Of a stretch of DNA of 64,000 nt, positions 10,501 through 25,500 are shown piece after piece. Every line of letters begins with the position of its first letter. Position 1 is the first letter of the stretch. The stretch spans positions 210,799,501 through 210,863,500 of the forward strand of contig NC_091246.1 of the NCBI RefSeq assembly GCF_042477335.2, read 5' to 3'. The notes under the pieces were generated by a model that was not told the DNA's origin, ran no database searches, and saw only the letters and a list, made by a program, of their open reading frames with translations. Both the position numbers and the translations under genes were made by a program. This stretch comes from Ovis canadensis. Lineage: Eukaryota > Chordata > Mammalia > Artiodactyla > Bovidae.

Positions 10501-13500
10501 AGAAAACCTCTCTCACCCTAGGGCAAATAGGAGATCTCGATTCCTTTTAAACTGCTCATCAGGAGAAACTGATAATTACAACAAAACGTTCGTGTAACAT
10601 TATTGGTATCCTGACGACCCATCTTGTAAGAACTCCTAGCAAGTAAGAAAATTAATGAACCATGAATAGAAGAGTGGTTTTTTTTAAAAACATATCTTCA
10701 TTACATTTGAGAATTGATCTTTTTACATTGAGAATCAATCTTTTTACATAACCCTGGCTCCAGGCCATCTCAGAGACTTCTCACTTATGAATTCAGATCT
10801 ATACATGATGATTACTGCTTTTATCCCAGCAATGAACAATACTGAGAATTTGACTGCCAAGTGAGAAGTGTGTTTCCTAGGGTTTCGGGTGTTGGCACCA
10901 CACTGAAGCAGTTGTGCCACAGGCTGGCTTCCTGAAGGGCACAAAGACATCTTCAAGGGCCCTGGGAATGGCTGAGGATACAGTGGAACCTGACTGGCAT
11001 CTACGGTGAAGGAACTAAAAAGATAATTTCTCTGGACACCAAGTCAGGTGAGGCAACCTTACGGGAGCACCTAGTCCAATGTCTGGCGTCTGGTCGGAGA
11101 ATCAAATGTTAAAGCTAGTCTCGCTTCTCTGTGAGAAGACGATATGATTAGACTGCAGTATTAAATAAGTCCAGCCAAATTAATCAAAATCCTGCAAAGA
11201 TAATAGCCACAAACTCCTTTAGATAAATTTAAGACAATATCTTCAGGGTAAAAAATATAGGCAATTAAAAAAAATAATAAATAAAAAATATATAGGCAAT
11301 AGAGGATAAAACCAACTATTTTCTTAATAGTTTAATTTAATATCTGAGTAGAATAGGGTAATCTAGAGTAGATTAAAAGACAGCAACCTTTAAGACAAGA
11401 AGCTGGAACATGTAGCTTCTTGAGCTCTCTTCACATGAATGTATATGACTTTGCAATTTACACTTAGAAGTCTTCCTAATACTTAATATATACAGACAGA
11501 TGACTCTGGAGTGGGAAAAGGCACTGTATCACTTCATAAATACCTTTGGAAGCACCCAAATTAAGTGCTGCATACATTTTTTAAATATACATCTTTTTTC
11601 TCAATCTTCTTCTTATTCCATTATCTATAACCCCACTTGTGAGTCTTCTTACTTGGCCTTTCCTAATCCACTGCCACAGAGGTTTCTTCCTCCCAATTTA
11701 ATAAACATTTTATTTTAGAACAGTTATAGATTTACAGAAAAGTTGCAAAGCTAGCACAGAGTCCCTACATACCTAGCACCCAGTTTACCTCATTAACATG
11801 TTATAATATTCTAGCCCACATGTCACAACTAAGGAACCAATACTCGATATTAGCTAAACTCCACACTCTATCTGGACTTCACTAGGTTTTCCACAGTTTC
11901 CATTTTCTGATCAAGGATCTCATCCAGGTTACCACATTACAGACAGCGGTCATGCCACGTGTATGACAGTTTCTCAGACTTTCCTTGTTGTTGATGACCG
12001 TGACAGTTTTGAGAAATTACTGGTCAGGGTTTCTGCAGCATGCCTCGCAATTTTTATTTGTCTGATGTTTTTTCTTTGAAGTTATGGGATTTAGGGAGGA
12101 AGACCAAGAGAGGGAAAATGCCAGTCTCATCACACTGCACCAGGGGTACAAGCTATCAATGACTGATGACCCTGGTCAGCTGGCCGAGGTGCTGGCCGGC
12201 TCCTTACTGCAAGGTTGTGTGTCCCGGTCTGCTCTTGGGGAGCAAGTCACTTTGCACAGCCCACAGTTAACGAGGGGGGCAGTTTGGCTCTACCTCCTCG
12301 AGGGCAGAATATCTGCATAAATTACTTAGAAATCTGTACAGGATATTGGTCTCTTCTTCTCCATTAATTTAATTCAATTATTTATTTGTATCCCCATGGA
12401 CTGCTGGCTATTTATTTTATAATTTGGAGTAGAGCCCTATACTATGTTATCTTGTTGCTCGAATTTTTCCAGCTTTGGCTACTGAGAGCTCTCGTAGGTT
12501 GAGTCCTGTGTCCCTTTTTACAGACTCCCATCCCTGTGTTCTTTTGAGCACGTCAACACACGATGCTCCAGGCTCATCTTATATATTCTCTGCCACAGCC
12601 CTAGAATCAGCCACTCACCAGAGCCCTGGCTCCTTTGTTTTAGAAAATAGCATTGAAAAAACCAAGGTCGAGGCTTTTGGTCTTCTCCTTGCTACTGGGC
12701 TGTCACTGCTTCTAGCCCTCTAGGTGGACAGAACCAAAGAGCGTATGTGTGGAAACTAGCCCACGTGTGACACATTCACAATGCGTTGCTGTGTACTTCC
12801 TTAGGGATGAGATCTAGTCATACAGTTTCTAAATCAAATAAATATTTCTTAATTATTTCATAATGTAGGCCATTAGAACAAAAAAGTATGCTTTTAGATG
12901 ATACAGATATCATTTATGGAACTTTTGAAGGGAAAGAAGCCTTTAAGATGTGATCATAGCATCCTTGTTTAAAGGATGTGGGAATCTGAAAATAAGCACC
13001 TTTTTAGTATCACTGATTTCCTCTGAAAACTTTAGAAAGTTTGACTTAAACTGCTTCCTTAACTGTTGATACTGAACAAATCCTAGTTGTTTCCACTCCA
13101 CTGAAATGTCAGGAAACCTGTGGGGATTGAAGGGCAGTTTCATGATGATTCTGAGTACTCTTCTCCGTGCAACTTTCTATCCCCAGTTGTGCATCAACAC
13201 TTGCTTTCAGCAATATGATTTTTAAATAAACTTCGTAACAAAACTCTTGGCTTTACCACTTCATATACTGGTTTTCCATTTCAAAACATTATGGGAACTA
13301 GGCCATGATATTGTCTGCTCTAATAATTAAAAAAATAATAATAGCACATGGGCCTACTGATTAAAATTAAGAAATTATGCACAGCCCTAGTTTTACCACT
13401 CTGAGATACCCGAGCCTCCTATCAGTCACTATACAGACGCCTCCTGCTGGTAGCAGAGTTCTTGGGCATTCCACCCTACCTGGGATGCTGGAGGAGCTAG

Positions 13501-16500
13501 ATCCTGATTTAATGCTCAGTCACTATACAGACGCCTTGCTGCTGGTGGCAGAGTTCTGGGGCATTCCACCCTACCTGGGATGCTGGAGGAGCTAGATCCT
13601 GATTTAATGCTGGAGCTGGATAAGGAAGTCCAATCGTAAGCCGATTCTGTCCTCTTCAAAGCTTCCTGATAGTTCACGTAGAGCTGCTTCCCGTACTAAA
13701 CAGAAGGCAGTAAAGGAGGACATCCAAATTTTACTGGGTATGATATGGGTGTATGGGGTAGGAAAAGGGGATACATTTCTGTTTACTGACTCATAGTTTG
13801 TATTAAAATTAATACCCTATAATACTTCAAAAATTCTTTGAATAACAGTAAATTAGAATCTACTCTTATCTGTCCTCATTTTTAGAAAGCCAGCAAGAAG
13901 TTAATACTTGATCCTGTTTAGGTTCATTATCAACATAAATATTTTTTCAGTTATTTTTAAAGCAACTATGATTTTATGTCTATAATAAACTTTATTTTTA
14001 GTTACTTAAAAGTGAATAAATATCCTTTCAAGGACTACATATCATCTTTAAGATGTCCTTAAAAATTTTTTTTAAGACTTTCTTTATTTTTAGAGCACTT
14101 TTAGGTTCACAGCAAAATTGAGAGGAGGGTAGATTTCCCATGTACATTCACAGCATCTCCCATTATTAACATTACCTACTAGAGTAGTACATTTGTTATA
14201 ATCACTTAGCCCACATGGATACCTGAGGTTTCCTTAGGTTCATTCTTGGTGTTTACATTCTATGGGTCTGGACAAGTATATAAGGACATGTATCTACCAT
14301 TGTAGTATTGTACAGAGTATAAATATTTTCACTGCCCGAAAAATGCTTCACAATCCACCTATATTCATTTTCCCCCCAACCCCAAGGCAGTTGAATTAAA
14401 AAAAAAAAAATTCTTTTGTTCAGGCTAAACTCTGCTATATAACAACCATATAGTGCATTCTCCAAAGCCAAAATAAATCACTTTGGTGCTACATAAGCTT
14501 TTACCAGCAGTATTATTCCTTGGATGCCAGCTGGTAAAAGTTTATCCCCATCACTGAGAAAAAACACACTTAAAACATGAAACTTAGGCCTGAGAGACTG
14601 AGACACTGGCAAAATTATGACCATGAAACAAACAATAACTGTCATGACAACCAAAACCATATCATTAAATACCCATCATTCCATTATCAGACCAAAAGAA
14701 AACCTACCTTTGCGATGCGGATACCATTGACCCACTGGTGCAGGGTCCTCATGTCATCACAGCAAAGGTATTTGATGTACTGAGATTTCTTCTGGATCTG
14801 CGGATGCTGTAAGATTAAAGGCAAAACCCAACTAAGTCCCCTGGAGAAACAAGAGAGAAATTCTATCAAAGCTTAAACATATCCTGACAAATTACAGGTC
14901 ATTGGAATAATGGCCAAATCATTTATACCTCTTAAACATCCATAAGGTTGAATAAAATGGTCCTAAGTATTGGTCCTAAGTAAATGGTCCTAACAAACAA
15001 GGTGCCAACTTGTGTTAAATTTTAGGCCAAGATGTTGAAAGTTTAAAAAAAAAAAAAAAAAATCCTTCCCATCATGGAAAACTCCAAAATACCCCTCTCT
15101 ACCTTTCAAAGGAACAAAGTCTACCAAGGTTAACAAAGTCGGTGAAAATTTTAATCTATAATGGAAGTGAATGAATGAATGAACTGAAATCATGGAATCA
15201 GAAAACTCCAAGTGAGAGAGTCTTCGGTAAAGCTTCCTGTGCATCTCTGGAGGGGAACACCTGGGCGGAGACGAAGCACAGGACACAGCACCTGAAGGGC
15301 AATGGCACTCACACCATTGTGCTGCTCCCTGCTGTGGACTGAGCATCACTCTGCAGGCCCCTCCACCGCAGCATGTACTTTTTGGTTGAGGCTTGGATGG
15401 GAGGTGACTGACTTGACCTTGGCTACAAAATGCAAGTGCAAGAATAGACTCAAAGTATTTTTAACTCCACTGAGCCACAACCTCTAGTTCCCTGGGAAGA
15501 AAAACCCTAAATCACACTTGGTTCTGGATTTAATGACTATTAATTACTACCTCTCTTTTCAGTGGAGAAATCTTATTTCACCTGGAGAAATACTGAAATT
15601 TATGTTCAATTACAAGAGGCTGTATAAATTCTCTAACAAAATGTTTGTTGTGAAAACCCATTGAGAGCAATAAAATAAGCAATTTTATAAGTTTTCGATG
15701 CAGCAGGAAAATTTGGCCACAAATATGTTATGTATATCTGCAGTGTTAAAAATCAATCCCTCTGGTTGCCAAGAGAACTGTAAATCCATTTATTCCATTC
15801 TATTCATTGCTTTATAGAGCTCACCCTCAATGAGAAAACATTTAATATCACAGCCAATTTAGTTACTGAAAGCTGCAGTCGGAATTTTAAACAATTAAGC
15901 CGTCAACAGTAACAGGTTAGCAAAACAATACTTAACAGTTTTCCCCTGATAGGACAGGCTCCACAGCCTTCTCTTGGATCGAGTCCCTTGCCCTTACTGT
16001 GTGCTCAGTCGCTCAGCTGTGTTTCTTTGTGGTCCCATGGACCGTAGCCCTGCCAGGCTCCTGTGCCCATGGAAAATACTGTGCCCTGTATTATCAAGAA
16101 TACTAGAGTGGGTTGCCATTTCCTATCCCAGGAGATCTTCCTGACCCAGGGATCGAACTTGAGTCATTTGCATCTCCTGCACTGGCAGGTGGATTCTTTT
16201 TACCACTAGTGCTATCTGGGAAGACAAGATCCTTATAAGTCATAATAAACCAGCATAGCAATCTTGCAAGAGCAAAGGACAGGTAGAGGTGTATGTATTT
16301 TTCTATAAAAGAAGGATGGGGAATTTTATTTCATTCACTCATTCAAGCAACATTTAATGGTCAAGAACTACCTGCCAGCTGCTTGAAGTAGGTGTTGGGC
16401 TACAGTGTGCATAACATAGAAGGGTCCACAGTTCACCAAGAAGATAAAATGAGCTGATTGAAACTGTTTTCTTTAGTGTTGCCAACTAGGGCTTAAAGAG

Positions 16501-19500
16501 CTGTTCTTCATCTCCTGCTTCCCCGAGGCCTCGCCTACAGGGCCGGGTTCCGATATCTGACCCTGGGGCTGCAGGATGGCTCTGAGCCTTTTTCGCCACA
16601 CCCTCTCTTTAGGTGATTTACAAACCATCCTCCCCTGATTCCTCCATTTCCCAGAAGGCAGTTACCACACATGGGTGCTCAACTGGAGCAGCGGCTTGCC
16701 TGAGCGCATGTGTGTGTTCTCATCATTCTGTACAAGGGAGTGTTTTTATCAATACAACATAGAAAACCAGAGAGATGATCCTCTATCCTCTCCGCCTCTC
16801 TCTAACCTGAGCATCCAGACACTCCCCTGAAGAGAACTATGATATGACTGAGTATCTGCAGGTAACTTCACTTTAGGACCTCAAGGATTCTTTTTCAACT
16901 GCCCCCCAAATAAGGACATTCCTTCTACAGCCTCCATTTTGGTCACCCAGGCTCTGCACCAGTGCCTTAGGGGGTGAGCTGTTGCTCTAGTATATTGTTA
17001 CTGTATTTAAAGTGGCATTTATCAAGGACTTAGTCTATACCAGGCATTATTAGGCTGAGTAATTCACATGTATTAGCTCATCCCACCCTCACGAACACCC
17101 CAAGAGTTCCATATTATTGTTTCCACTATATGAAAAGAAACTGAGGGACAAAAGGGTTAAGATAGCATTCAAAGCTGCTCACCAGTAAGTGAAGGAATCA
17201 GTATTTGAAACCATGCCGTCTCATTCCAGGGCCTAGACTATTAAAGTCACACCACTGCTTTATTATGCTTTATTATGGTAGCTTCCCTGGTAGCTCAGAT
17301 GGTAAAGTGTCTGCCTGCAATGTGGGAGACCCAGGTTCAATCCCTGGGTTGGGAAGATCCCCCAGAGAAGGAAATGGTAACCCACTTGCCTGGCAAATCC
17401 CGTGGATCAAGGAACCTGATAGGCTACAGTCCATGGGGTCGCAAAAGAGACAGCCACGACTGAGCGACTTCACTTTGTACTGCCCGTCTAAATTTGCTGC
17501 CTTACTCCTTTTTACCCTACACTATTATTCCACCACTTTAAAATCTCACAAGAGCTAAGAGTGAGTAGGAGGGAGACATTCTTTGCTAAAAACCGGAAGC
17601 TCGACATTTAGATTTCTTAAAGACTCCAAAGAGAATACAGGCATACCTCGTTTTACTGTACTTTCCCTTGGTACACTTTGTAGTTACTGTTTTTTTTAAA
17701 AAACAAATGGAAAGTTTGTGACAACCCTGCCTGGACCAGGTCTACTGGTGTCATTTTTTCAACAGCATTTCCTCACTTCATGCCTTGGTGTCACATTTGG
17801 GTAATTCTTGCAAAATTCCAGACTTCTACATTATTATTATATTTGTTATTGTGATCTGCGATCACTGATCCTTGCTGTTACTATGACGACCGGCTGAAGG
17901 CTCAGAAAATTGTTAGCATTTTTAGTAATAAAGCATTTTAAAATTAAGGTATGTACATTGTGTTTTCTTTTTTTTAACAGACATAATGCTATTGCACAAT
18001 TTAAATATATTTTCACTGGGAAACCACAAAATACATATAATTTGCTTTATTGCGATATCCACTTTATTACAGTGGTCTGGAACTGCACTCACAGCAACTC
18101 TGAGTTAAGACTGTATATAATGAAAATGCTCCACCCCCTCCAAAATGAACAGCTATTAAAAAAGAAAGGTTATCATTTGATTTTTAAAATTATGTTGATT
18201 TGGAAAGTTTGTATTCTCTGACAAAAGGCAAAAAAATTGAGAATTAAATAAAAACATTTAAGAACAGAATTAAGAAATTTTGGATTACTATCATGCTACC
18301 AGATTATTTTTGTCTATGTATGCCAGAAATTAGAATGAGACAGACAATTCCTAAAATTCTGTAACTAAAAAGTGATGCTTTAAAATCTTGGTCCAAGTGC
18401 CAAAAGAAAATACTGAATCCATTTATTACTCTGGGAATACATATACACCTGAAAATCAATTCTCTCAACTAACATGCTAGAAACTAAAAATTAAGACTAT
18501 AAACTCCACCTTATTACTTCCAGTATTATCATTATAACACCTTTTATTAACAATAGTGTTTGAGAAGTTCATGCTCATATTCTATCCCTAAATCCTGACC
18601 ATTTCTTTCCTTCCCATCTAACGTATTAAATTACTTTGTCTCACTTCTCAAGGGATGAAAATTTAGTCCTAGCTAAGATGACTCTATTCCAACAATTATT
18701 GTGGTATATGTATTTTTAAAACTCGGGTTTCCTTTAAGAACTTAATTATACATGCATATACATGTCTCCCAAGTGGGTACGTCTTTCAGATAATATATCA
18801 ACATATATCCTGTTTATTTCTATACTGTCAAATTTCATGAATCATCTCTTCCCATCATTATTATTTTCATTATTATCTTTAAAAAACTAATTACCAAATA
18901 ATGTGTTTCATGAGTTCCTACAAGTATGTACCTACTTCCTGTCTCCTGCACTTCACTGGAAGGATTCAGACTCAGTCATTATAGCCCAGAGCTGATGAAG
19001 GGGAGCAGGCCCTTACAAATACTTACATTTGCATTTGTATCAACCCTGTGTGGCAGCATTTTTTGGTTTGTCAAAACTCACATGTTCAAGAATAAAAATA
19101 CCTACATAGGCAAAAGCTAGTGCAAGTTTATAAGGAAAAAAGACATGTCTTAAATACCAATAGTTGAGTGAAAGTTGCTCAGTCGTGTCTGACTCTTTGC
19201 GACCCCATGGACTACACAGTCCATGGAATTCTCCAGGCCAGAATACTTGGAGTGGGTAGCCTTTCCCTTCTCCAGGGGATCTTCCCAATCCAGAGATGGA
19301 ACCCAGGTCTCCCGCACCGCAGGCAGATTCTTTACCAGCTGAGCCACAAGGGAAGCCCAATAGTTGAGTGGTCTCAGGCAAAATGATCCCTTAAACAGGT
19401 TTCCATATGTGGAAAATGGGGACTCTAGATCAGACTTGTCAGATGGATGCATACAGTGTTCCAGGGCAGTACCTTCCACCCTGGTTCTTTAGAAAATGGT

Positions 19501-22500
19501 GGTCATTATCTTTACTATTATCTACATCCAGTGGTATGTTGTTTTTTTAGTTCAATACATTAAATATTCCTAGGTAGAGAGATAATATAAGTATGGAGAC
19601 TAGTTTAACCTATTTTACTAGAGGAGTTTCCCTGGTGGCTCAGATGGTAAAGAATCTGCCTGCAATCCAGGAGACCTGGTTTCAATCCCTGGGTTTGGAA
19701 GAGTCCCTGAAGAAGGGAAAGGCTACCCACTCCAAGTATTCTGGCCTGGAGAATTCCATGGACTATGTAGTACATGGGGTCGCAAAGAGTCGGACACAAC
19801 TGGGTGACTTTCACTCGATTAGTGAAAGTGGGATTGGTTACCCCCTCCAGTGTTCTTGCCTGGAGAATCCCACGGGCAGAGGGGCTATAGAGGTGGGCTA
19901 TAGTCCACAGGGGTCGCAGAGAGTTGGACACGACTGAGTGACTTATGACCAACCTAGATAGCATATTAAAAAGTAGAGACATTACTTTGCCAACAAAGGT
20001 CTGTCTAGTCAAGGCTATGGTTTTCCTGTGGTCATGTATGGTTGTCAGAGTTGGACTGTGAAGAAAGCTGGGTGCCAAAGAATTGATACTTTTGAACTGT
20101 GGTGTTGGAGAAGACTCTTGAGAGTCCCTTGGACTGCAAGAAGATCCAACCAGTCCATCCTAAAGGAGATCAGTCCTGGGTGTTCTTTGGAAGGACTGAT
20201 GCTAAAGCTGAAACTCCAGTACTTTGGCCACCCCATGCAAAGAGTTGACTCATTGGAAAAGACTCTGATGCTGGGAGGGATTGGGGGCAGGAGGAGAAGG
20301 GGACGACAGGATGAGATGGCTGGATGGCATCACCGACTCGATGGATATGAGTTTGGGTGAACTCCGGGAGTTGGTGATGGACAGGGAGGCCTGGCGTGCT
20401 GTGATTCATGGGGTCGCAAAGAGTCGGCCATGACTGAGTGACTGAACTGAACTGAGCGACTAACACACACACACACACACTCTTTGCGAGAAGCAAATAT
20501 GAAGCATACAAATCATTATTATAAAAACAAACCAATAAACCCCTGGAACAAAAATATTCTTAACCTAAGAATTCTGTGAGCTGCAAAAAGGCTTAAAATA
20601 CTAGTCAATGGTCCTGCTTACAACTGGCCCTAACAGACACAGCTGGCTGCCTTCCCCAAGGCTTTCTTCTCTTCCCTACCTCTTTTCTGACTGAGCCCTA
20701 GTGTGTCTGGATTCAACTCAGAGAGTGAATTCTGACTAATGTAAACCAAAAAATGGTGGCTTTGTTCCTTGCCAGTGATTAGTGTAGGAGGGCATGTTAC
20801 TCTAGGCCAATGACCCTCAAGGAGAGGGCTGTTGGGGGAGATCCTGGGAAATACTTCTTTCCTCTTAAAAAAAAAAAAAGACAAATGGAGGGGGAAAATA
20901 GTCCCTCTTCCTCTGCTGGATTTTGCTGGGTCTGAGAATAAGCTGATATGCAGAAGATGGAACAGGGAAAGATGGAAAGAACTTGGGTCCTCACTGACAA
21001 CTCTGAGCCACTTATTGCCTCTGTGTTATGAGACCCCCAAGTAACTTTCATTTATATTTACCTTGTAAGAAATTAAAGCTGAGAAAAAGTCAAATGTAAG
21101 AATATGTAACAAATATACATTCCACTACCCAGAGCAGCAAAGGTATCAACACATGTCATGTAACCTCTTAGAAAACTCCATTATATACCTGTGAGAATGA
21201 GAGTATAAAAGGCAAGTAACATCTTAGCATTATTAGAAGAATAACTTTGATATCATGGGTCCCTTGACAAAGTTCTCAGGGACTCCAGGAGACCCTGAAC
21301 CTCATTTTGAAAACTGCTGGATTAAGCTACTTTATATTAACTTAGAAAAAAATTATTTGCTACTGTAATTAAATGATAGAGTTTTCTCCAAAAATGATCA
21401 CTTAATAAAGGGTTACCATTATAACACATCTAATTTTATCAAAGCAATCAAAACTCTACCCCCAAACCCTAAACACCCACCTTCTCAAACCCAAGTGACA
21501 ATTCTTAGACAAAAGCAAAGATGATATAAACATGTAGACCTAAGTAGTTACCAAGGGGATCTGGGATGGAGCCAATGAGAAAAAACTTAATCATCCCCAT
21601 AACTATATTGAACTTTTTAATGCTACCTTTTCCTAATGTTGCAATTTATCAGTAAAATTCAGCAAAAATGTAAGTTCTCAAAAGTTCAAATATGTTAAGT
21701 ATGAGAAACTCAAAAGTTTGGATAAAGGGGGAAAAAAAAAATCACAAAAAACAGGTCATAATACATGCATGGGCTACCAGGGCTACGGTTCAGAAGAAAA
21801 GGGAGACAAGAATTATTTCTGGACTGGATGAAATGCAGTCTACTTTGAACTCTCAGGCACAGCGTCATCTGATGGTTTCTCTGAGTTAGTATAGGAAAAG
21901 AACTAAAATACACAAACATCTATGTTTCTCCCTCACTTCACCCCATATGTGGCTCTGATCTAAGTTTTCCTAAAATAAGGTTGCTATTAAATGAAAGCCT
22001 CAAATTTATAATCTAATCCATTTTATATATTATGACTCAAAGCTTGTAATTCAGTACCCATTTCCCAGTATCATCACTCTTACCAGGGTCAGCTACCGAA
22101 CAGCTTCCTCCCTTCCTCCCCTCTCCCTCCCTCCCTTCCTCTGTCTCTTCATTTACTTTATCGGCTTTGCCTTCTGGCTTGTGGGATCTTAATCCCGATG
22201 AGGGATTGAACCTGGGCCCAGCAGTGAAAGTGCCAAGTCCTAACCACTGGACTGCTAAGAAAGTCCCCTAACCATTCCTTTAAAAACCTACACACTATAG
22301 AATAAAGCAAAAATAGTATACTCAGTGGAGACCCAAACTATTCTAAGATGTCCAGTAACCTTCTCTACATCTAACGTCAATTAAAATTCCTAAAAAGAGA
22401 CACACGTTTACCTTGAGCACCAGACAATAGTCTGTAGGAGCTTTGTATTTGTTCCGATAGTCCTGTCCATAGTAGACGTTTACATGATCCAGCTGAAGAA

Positions 22501-25500
22501 AGCACACCAGGTCCCGAGAGACCTGAGAAGAAAATGCCCAAAAGACTGAATTAACAATAACAAGGTGAGCAAGCAAACATCACTGGTAACAGCTTCTGAG
22601 AATCAAGCTTTACCAAGTAGAAATTATTGCTGTTTTGTAGAAGATAAGACAGTGAGATTCTCTATAGATGTTTCTTCCTTAAATCTACCACGCAACAAGA
22701 AAGGCAGTCCATTTCACGTACCATCTTCTCATTCATAATGAACACTGACTTACTTGGAAAGGGTGGTATTTTAAAGAGAATTTAAATACAGTATAGTATA
22801 TCAAATACAATATAGTATTATAATAGAGCTCTCTGGAAAGAACAAGAGATACCAGGCAGTTCAGTGCCTGCTGTGCATGTCTCAAGCACAAAATTCTCAA
22901 GTCAGTGTTTCCTCGCCAGTTAAAAAGGGGAGACAACATGTACCTCCCAGGACGGTGGTAAAGACCTGATGAGATGATCCTGTAGAGAGCTTCAACAGCG
23001 CTGGCCCCTACTAAGCACAGAAGTGACAGCTACCAACAGAGCCCGCAGCAGAAGTATATTACCTAAGCAAAGCTGAAATGCCTTGTAAGCCCAGAAAGCT
23101 ATTCTCCCCCAAACAATAAAAAACAAAAATGACTCTGGCAGAAGTTTTAAAAATAATAAAAGCATGGTTTCAAATTCACCAGGAAAACCGAGATGGGCCC
23201 AATGAACGAGCAGAAAATAAACATTTTCAGGTTTTCTCTTCCTTATAATAGATCAATAAACAAAGCAATGCTCATGAGTGGAAACAAATCACCACCTGTT
23301 ATCACTGTGTCAGTCTGCTCACTACAGATTAAAATTAATCAGCATAATGAGGAAGCTTAAAGTCAGCAGAAGGGACACACCTTTGCTTTTCCTTTAGGGA
23401 CATAGTAGATACCAGATGCTCGCAAGAGGAAATAACGCTTTTTCCAGGACTTCTTGCCATCATCTTTCAACCAAAGGACTCCCTCAATTTCTGGTACAGT
23501 TACAGAACTTCCACAAAAACACTCCTACAATAAGAAGATGGTTGGGAAAGACATGATCCTTGGATTCTCAAACCAAAGTTGTGCCTACCCCTGTGAAATG
23601 CATGACACTGTGATTAAACTAAAATACCTATGCATAAAAACCATGCTGCTAATTTTACCTCAATTAGAACTTTCCAAACATTACATGGCTTTACTTTGCA
23701 ACAACTATGGCAATCCCTGTGAACTTTTCCCTAAAATTGTTTTTATGAAACCAAGCTGAAACGTCAGCTGAGTTGCACATAACAGCCCTTAAATGCATTT
23801 GTAAAAACATAGATACAGTAAATTTAATGAAAGCATCAGAACTAACAGAAGCATTAGACTTTGTCTCCAAATTAACGTTTAGATTAGCCACAACTGTGTT
23901 AGTGGCTCAGCTGTGTATGACTCTTTGGGACCCCCATGGACTGTAGTCTACCAGGCTCCTCTGTCCATGGGATTCTCCAGACAAGAATACTGGAGTGGGT
24001 AGCCATTTCCTTCCCCAAGGGAGGGATCTTTCCAACTCAGGGATCAAACCCAGGTTTCCTGCATTGCAAGCAGATTCTTTACTGTCTGAGCTACAAGAGA
24101 AGCCCAAATTTATATTAGCTGCATGCTAAATAGGAATATATTTTAAAAGAAGGCAACATGCTAAACAAATGATTGCACTTTCACAATTTAAAAACAATCA
24201 GTGCATATGATCTAAAACAAGGCAAGCATTTATTATTTAAATGTTTAATACTAAGTTGAAAGGAATGTAAACAAACTAAAAAGTTTGGATTCTAATGTCT
24301 ATATTTAGATAAGAATTTAAAAAGTCAATCATGTATTTAGTAAAGGGAAAGTAAAAATCCTCACTAAATTTGAACACATGAATATGAATTAATTTCTCCC
24401 CCCAAACACAGAAAAATTAGGAATTATGAAGAGAATTTTTCTTAATTATAACTAGTCTCCCTATGAAAAGCTGAGTGCTGATCTTCATCCCCCAATAGTC
24501 TTGTTGCTAAATATGAATTTTTTCAGATAATTTTCAAACATACTAACATCTTGGACCTTAGTTCTCTAAAATCAGCAAAAGGCAAAAATTCAATTATATT
24601 TGAATTTGTTTTATTAATCTTCAAAATAAGGAGATGTATATTTTTAGGAAAATAACCATTATGATTTTTTAAATTAGTTATTTCAGACTAAGGTTTGAAC
24701 TATTTGGTAAATAACTATATACAAATTCCTCTCTGGGTAAGCAGATAAAAAAGCACAATCACACCCTTCACTGACCCAACCTTTTCTCTCACTTGTCCTC
24801 TAAAAGCTCCTAAGTCCTTTCAACCCACTAGTATACTGTTTGGCAAAATAATAGCTTTTATAAGGTTCTTCAGTGTTCTAACAGTTACAAAGCTGAACTC
24901 TCCCCATCAGGCTATGGAAGAAAACAGGCTTCTCTAGTTACAATTGTAATTATCTATTGTAATTATCAATACAGAGCAATGACATTCTGGACTTCAGAAG
25001 AGATGCTTAATATTTTAATATTATAATGTACAAGGAAAGGGGGTGGGGAGGAAGAGTCATACCTCCAACAGCACTTCTTTGTTTCTATCTGCCATCTCAG
25101 CTGTTTCCTTTTTCCCCAGAAGGTAATTCTGGAAAAATGAGTAGATGAATGTTAAAGGACAAATCCACTCTACTATTCTCCTGGCACAGGTACACAGATG
25201 ATTTCTTCTAGACACATAGCAACTCTGCGTGTATTTCTGCCTATGCAGAGTGAGGCGAACATTCCTTTGAAGCCTGTTCCTGCATCTTCACAGAAGTGCT
25301 TAATACTGGCCTCCTCCTTACTTTATCCATTTATTTTGAGTTATTCCATAAACCTCCCTCCCCCAAACCCTGAGGAGATACTACATGCAACAGCCAGCAA
25401 TATGTTTTCATATATCTAATGAAAGCTACACTGACAGGACCTTAAAGGTTTACAAATCATTTAAGTACAACAAGTGGGGCAAATTTGCTTAAAATATGCT

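Larger units (their letters stand above)
14807..22411 (-). other. RAPH1: RAPH1 intron between exons 9 and 10
   Basis: 7.6 kb, with a dense cluster of repeats between 15999 and 20480 (Bov-tA, MIR, Tigger, BovB) and a CHR-type SINE near 22150. The part 20500-22100 shows nothing recognisable. Confidence 0.85.

Noticed and set aside
13423..13611. Reading the duplicated block as a CRISPR-like or satellite array
   Set aside because: Only two copies, spanning an exon end; a simple tandem duplication in a mammalian gene.
17281..17476. tRNA-like A/B-box sequences in SINEs taken as tRNA genes
   Set aside because: They are heads of Bov-tA SINEs with body and tail attached; no cloverleaf of a functional tRNA.
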